Assembly (NCBI RefSeq): GCF_002155965.1
Contig: NZ_MUMH01000137.1
Location: 1 to 64,000, forward strand
Reading direction: 5' to 3'
DNA: 64,000 nucleotides
Source of the DNA: Allokutzneria sp. NRRL B-24872
GTDB lineage: Bacteria; Actinomycetota; Actinomycetes; Mycobacteriales; Pseudonocardiaceae
Shown: positions 64,000 to 64,000 of the stretch, one piece after another
Layout of the letters: each line of letters starts with the position of its first letter
Position numbering within the stretch: the stretch's first letter is position 1
Position numbers and translations under genes: made by a program
The notes under the pieces: generated by a model
The model's input: only the letters and a program-made list of their open reading frames with translations
Database searches by the model: none
What the model was told of the DNA's origin: nothing

Positions 64000-64000
64000 C

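Noticed and set aside
1-64000. PKS or NRPS megasynthase
   Set aside because: A giant modular actinobacterial ORF first suggests this, but no ketosynthase, acyltransferase, condensation, adenylation or carrier-protein motifs were seen.
45560-64000. Phage tape-measure protein
   Set aside because: Coiled coils and hydrophobic segments are present, but the duplicated beta-rich and OTU-like domains and the absence of neighbouring tail genes do not fit.
1-64000. Promoters, terminators and tRNA genes within the window
   Set aside because: Codon bias is continuous apart from the 41.6-41.85 kb junction. No hairpin-plus-T run, no tRNA-like cloverleaf and no non-coding gap was noticed.

Overview
The window is almost entirely one protein-coding reading frame on the minus strand. 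The frame whose codons begin (high-coordinate base) at multiples of 3 runs from 63,999 down to 1 without a stop. That is 21,333 codons, open at both window edges, so neither the true start nor the true stop is visible. Base composition is very GC-rich (about 70% by eye) with strongly G/C-ending codons, as in a high-GC actinobacterium; the order cannot be fixed from this window. There are no RNA genes, no non-coding gap over 300 bases, no CRISPR array, no insertion sequence and no promoter that can be supported.

Read in translation order (high to low coordinates), the protein has two moieties. The upstream moiety (63,999 to about 41,835) holds two tandem copies of a 7.8-kb unit: a beta-rich region with Gly/Ser/Asn-rich loops, a coiled coil and an OTU-like alpha/beta domain. 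After these come a further helical and coiled-coil region, three hydrophobic segments at 46.6-45.6 kb, a metallopeptidase-like module (P18) and a kinase-like module (K19), and an acidic Pro/Thr tail. The downstream moiety (41,585 to 1) is an array of recurring modules. The K modules (18 here) resemble type II phosphatidylinositol 4-kinases or HipA-like kinases. The P modules (17 here) are short zinc-peptidase-like domains with HExxH or its remnants. The G modules (19) are GNAT acetyltransferase-like. There are also two APH/choline-kinase-like domains, two copies of a module called W here, and one papain/NlpC-like Cys-His-Asp domain. Copies range from motif-intact to clearly degenerate, and they form higher-order in-frame repeats of 2.45, about 5.1 and 7.8 kb.

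Two features stand out. I noticed only two cysteine codons in 21,333, and one is the presumed nucleophile of the papain-like domain. At the junction of the moieties (41,586-41,834) an 82-residue ORF lies in another frame with a strong Shine-Dalgarno sequence and typical codon bias, while the giant frame there loses its codon signature yet stays open. The window therefore shows either one ORF of at least 64 kb with a nested gene, or two giant genes flanking a small gene and fused by a lost stop codon or an indel. By architecture the product most resembles the giant, cysteine-poor, multi-effector proteins of actinobacteria linked to secretion or polymorphic toxins. That assignment is inference; no function is demonstrated here.
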